5,284 nucleotides of DNA from JARROD01 sp037384225 (GTDB lineage: Bacteria > Pseudomonadota > Gammaproteobacteria > Pseudomonadales > Cellvibrionaceae), in contig JARROD010000272.1 in the NCBI GenBank assembly GCA_037384225.1, positions 1 to 5,284 of the forward strand, in the 5' to 3' direction. The position numbers were made by a program, and so were the translations under genes. The notes beneath the pieces were generated by a model. It did not search any database. It saw only the letters and a list, made by a program, of their open reading frames with translations, and was not told the origin of the DNA. The stretch's first letter is position 1, and every line of letters starts with the position of its first letter. Shown one piece after another: positions 3,736 through 5,284 of this stretch.

Positions 3736-5284
3736 ATGGCATAAAGCCGTTAATCGCACAGTTGGAAAAACGTGCTGCAAACCATCCGAACAGTCTCGTA
3801 CTGGGAGCTGGCGAGAGCGGGTTAACGGCGCCGAAATTACTGGATCTTGTGCAGGAAACCGCGGGTACCCTGCGCTCGCTGCCCATTTCCGTGATGGCAC
3901 TATATGCCGACAATGGCCCTGGCTGGGTCGTTATGGATCTGGCCTGCCAACTGGCCGGCATTGTGCTGTTACCCATTCCCAGCTTCTTTTCCAGTGAACA
4001 GTTTCAGCACGCGCTTGTCAGCGCCGGTGCCGATGCTATTGCCGTAGATTCGACCGCCACGGTGTCCACCGCCGCCCAGTCAACGCTCCAGGAATCGGCC
4101 CGTATTCGCGCGCACAGCCTGGGTATAGCCTCCCACGAAAACCAACGGTTTAGTGCTTTCAGCACCGCCGCTTTGACAGTGTGGCCACTACCCCATACCA
4201 ACGCTGGCAGTTTGCCCCGGGACACGACGAAGATAACCTTTACTTCCGGCTCCACGGGAAACCCGAAGGGGGTCTGCCTCAGTACTGCGCAGCAGCTGGC
4301 GGTGGCCACCCAACTGGTGGAGGCGATCGGCACCAAGTCAGTGCGCCACCTGGCGATATTGCCGTTCAGCACGCTGCTGGAAAATATCGCCGGTATTTAC
4401 GCACCACTGCAGGCGGGCGGGCGGATCCTTGCCCCGCCCCTGAGCGATTTGGGTATTGCCGGCAGCTCCGGTGTCGATACCGAACGCCTGTGTAGACGCA
4501 TCAGCGCCTTGGCCCCCAATACTCTGATCCTGCTGCCACAGCTGTTGACCGTGCTGGTTTACGCTATGGAGCGGGGCTGGCAACCGCCCGCCAGTCTTAA
4601 ATTTGTCGCCGTAGGCGGCGGCCGGGTGGCGCCGGCGCTGCTGATCAAGGCGCGGGAACTGGGATTGCCGGTCTACGAGGGATACGGTCTGTCTGAATGT
4701 GCCTCCGTGGTCAGTTTGAATACCCCTTGCAACGACCACCCAGGCGCGGCGGGTAAGCTGCTCGGGCATATCAACGCCCACATCGATGGCGGTGAAATCG
4801 TCGTGCGAGGCAGTACGTTTCTCGGTTATCTCGGCGAGCCCGATAGCTGGTACCCGCAGGAGGTTCGCACCGGCGATCTGGGGCATATCGATGGCGAAGG
4901 ATTTCTGTTTATCGACGGGCGCTGTAAAAATCTGCTGATTTCCAGCTTCGGCCGCAATATCAACCCCGAATGGGTGGAGGCGGAACTACTGGCTTCGCCG
5001 CTGTTGTCGCGGGCGGTGGTGTTCGGCGATGCCCAACCCTACTGTGCGGCACTGCTGTGGCCGCGGCGGGCAGAGATCCCGGATAGTGATATTCACCATT
5101 GGATCGACACAGTCAACCAAAAACTGCCCGACTATGCGCGAGTACGGTACTGGCGCCGACCGCCACAATCCGCCCTGGGAAACGATGATTTATTTACCGC
5201 CAATGGGCGCCCCAGGCGGGCAGTGATTGAACAGCATTTTGCGGCAGTTCTCAAGGATCTGTTTTGCGAATCAGAAGACATTAC
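3732..5284 (+). CDS. AMP-dependent acyl-CoA synthetase/ligase-like protein (3' end outside the window)
   Basis: An uninterrupted frame runs from ATG 3732 to the window edge, giving 517 residues with no stop, so only the very C-terminus should be missing. It is an adenylate-forming (ANL superfamily) enzyme that activates a carboxylic acid with ATP and transfers it to CoA or a carrier protein. Core motifs in order are A3 FTSGSTGNPKG (170-180), A5 YEGYGLSE (315-322), A7 RTGDLG with D382 (379-384), and the A8 hinge region GRCKNLLISSFGRNINPEW (396-414), whose SFGRNxxPEWVE form is typical of ligases paired with T_hemolysin proteins. At A10 the usual catalytic lysine (T-x-x-G-K) reads TANGRPRR (489-496), so Arg replaces Lys. 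The N-terminal domain (1-160) is shorter and more divergent than in FadD. There is no signal or membrane segment. The start overlaps the preceding stop (ATGA). The gene is visibly richer in G+C than the rest of the window. The substrate is unknown, with a fatty or aryl acid possible. Confidence 0.9.
   Translation, partial: MNGIKPLIAQLEKRAANHPNSLVLGAGESGLTAPKLLDLVQETAGTLRSLPISVMALYADNGPGWVVMDLACQLAGIVLLPIPSFFSSEQFQHALVSAGADAIAVDSTATVSTAAQSTLQESARIRAHSLGIASHENQRFSAFSTAALTVWPLPHTNAGSLPRDTTKITFTSGSTGNPKGVCLSTAQQLAVATQLVEAIGTKSVRHLAILPFSTLLENIAGIYAPLQAGGRILAPPLSDLGIAGSSGVDTERLCRRISALAPNTLILLPQLLTVLVYAMERGWQPPASLKFVAVGGGRVAPALLIKARELGLPVYEGYGLSECASVVSLNTPCNDHPGAAGKLLGHINAHIDGGEIVVRGSTFLGYLGEPDSWYPQEVRTGDLGHIDGEGFLFIDGRCKNLLISSFGRNINPEWVEAELLASPLLSRAVVFGDAQPYCAALLWPRRAEIPDSDIHHWIDTVNQKLPDYARVRYWRRPPQSALGNDDLFTANGRPRRAVIEQHFAAVLKDLFCESEDI

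Noticed and set aside
4338..4886. Long minus-strand open frame opposite the ligase
   Set aside because: It is an antisense shadow of a G+C-rich gene. The plus frame carries all ANL motifs in order, while the antisense translation shows no recognisable family.
1..5284. CRISPR array, tRNA, rRNA or riboswitch
   Set aside because: No regularly spaced direct repeats, cloverleaf or conserved RNA core was seen anywhere in the window.

Overview
The window looks like a chromosomal segment of a Gram-negative proteobacterium, most likely a gammaproteobacterium. The clues are a RegB/RegA-type (PrrBA, ActSR, RoxSR) redox two-component pair, a thermostable-hemolysin-family gene coupled to an AMP-dependent acyl ligase, a BrnT/BrnA module and a REP-associated (RAYT) transposase remnant. 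The exact genus cannot be read from the sequence.

Layout. Positions 2-184 hold the 3' end of an unrecognised plus-strand gene. Positions 249-639 hold a BrnT toxin gene and an overlapping BrnA antitoxin gene cut to 35 codons. Directly after it, about 640-890, lies a decayed RAYT/Y1 transposase. It lacks its 5' part and carries a one-base deletion inside the HUH-motif codons. This left third is accessory debris. On the minus strand follow a RegA/ActR-type response regulator (904-1425) and its membrane sensor kinase (1428-2699), read as one operon toward the debris. Upstream of the kinase sits a 72-bp near-perfect palindrome (2726-2797) flanked by TTTA on both sides, which looks like a miniature inverted-repeat element. 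Beyond a 149-bp divergent control region, the plus strand carries a thermostable-hemolysin-family protein (2947-3735). It overlaps by four bases (ATGA) a long acyl-CoA-ligase-like gene (3732 to the window end, still open).

How the genes may work together. The sensor kinase and regulator form a phosphorelay with quinone/redox-sensing hallmarks. They are transcribed divergently from the hemolysin-ligase pair, so redox control of that pair is a reasonable guess, not a demonstrated fact. The 'hemolysin' has no signal peptide or membrane segment. Its translational coupling to an adenylating ligase fits a small biosynthetic pathway, in which an activated acid is passed to an acyltransferase-like enzyme, better than it fits a secreted toxin. 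The right-hand ligase is visibly richer in G+C than the left 900 bases, in line with a core operon next to acquired, decaying DNA.
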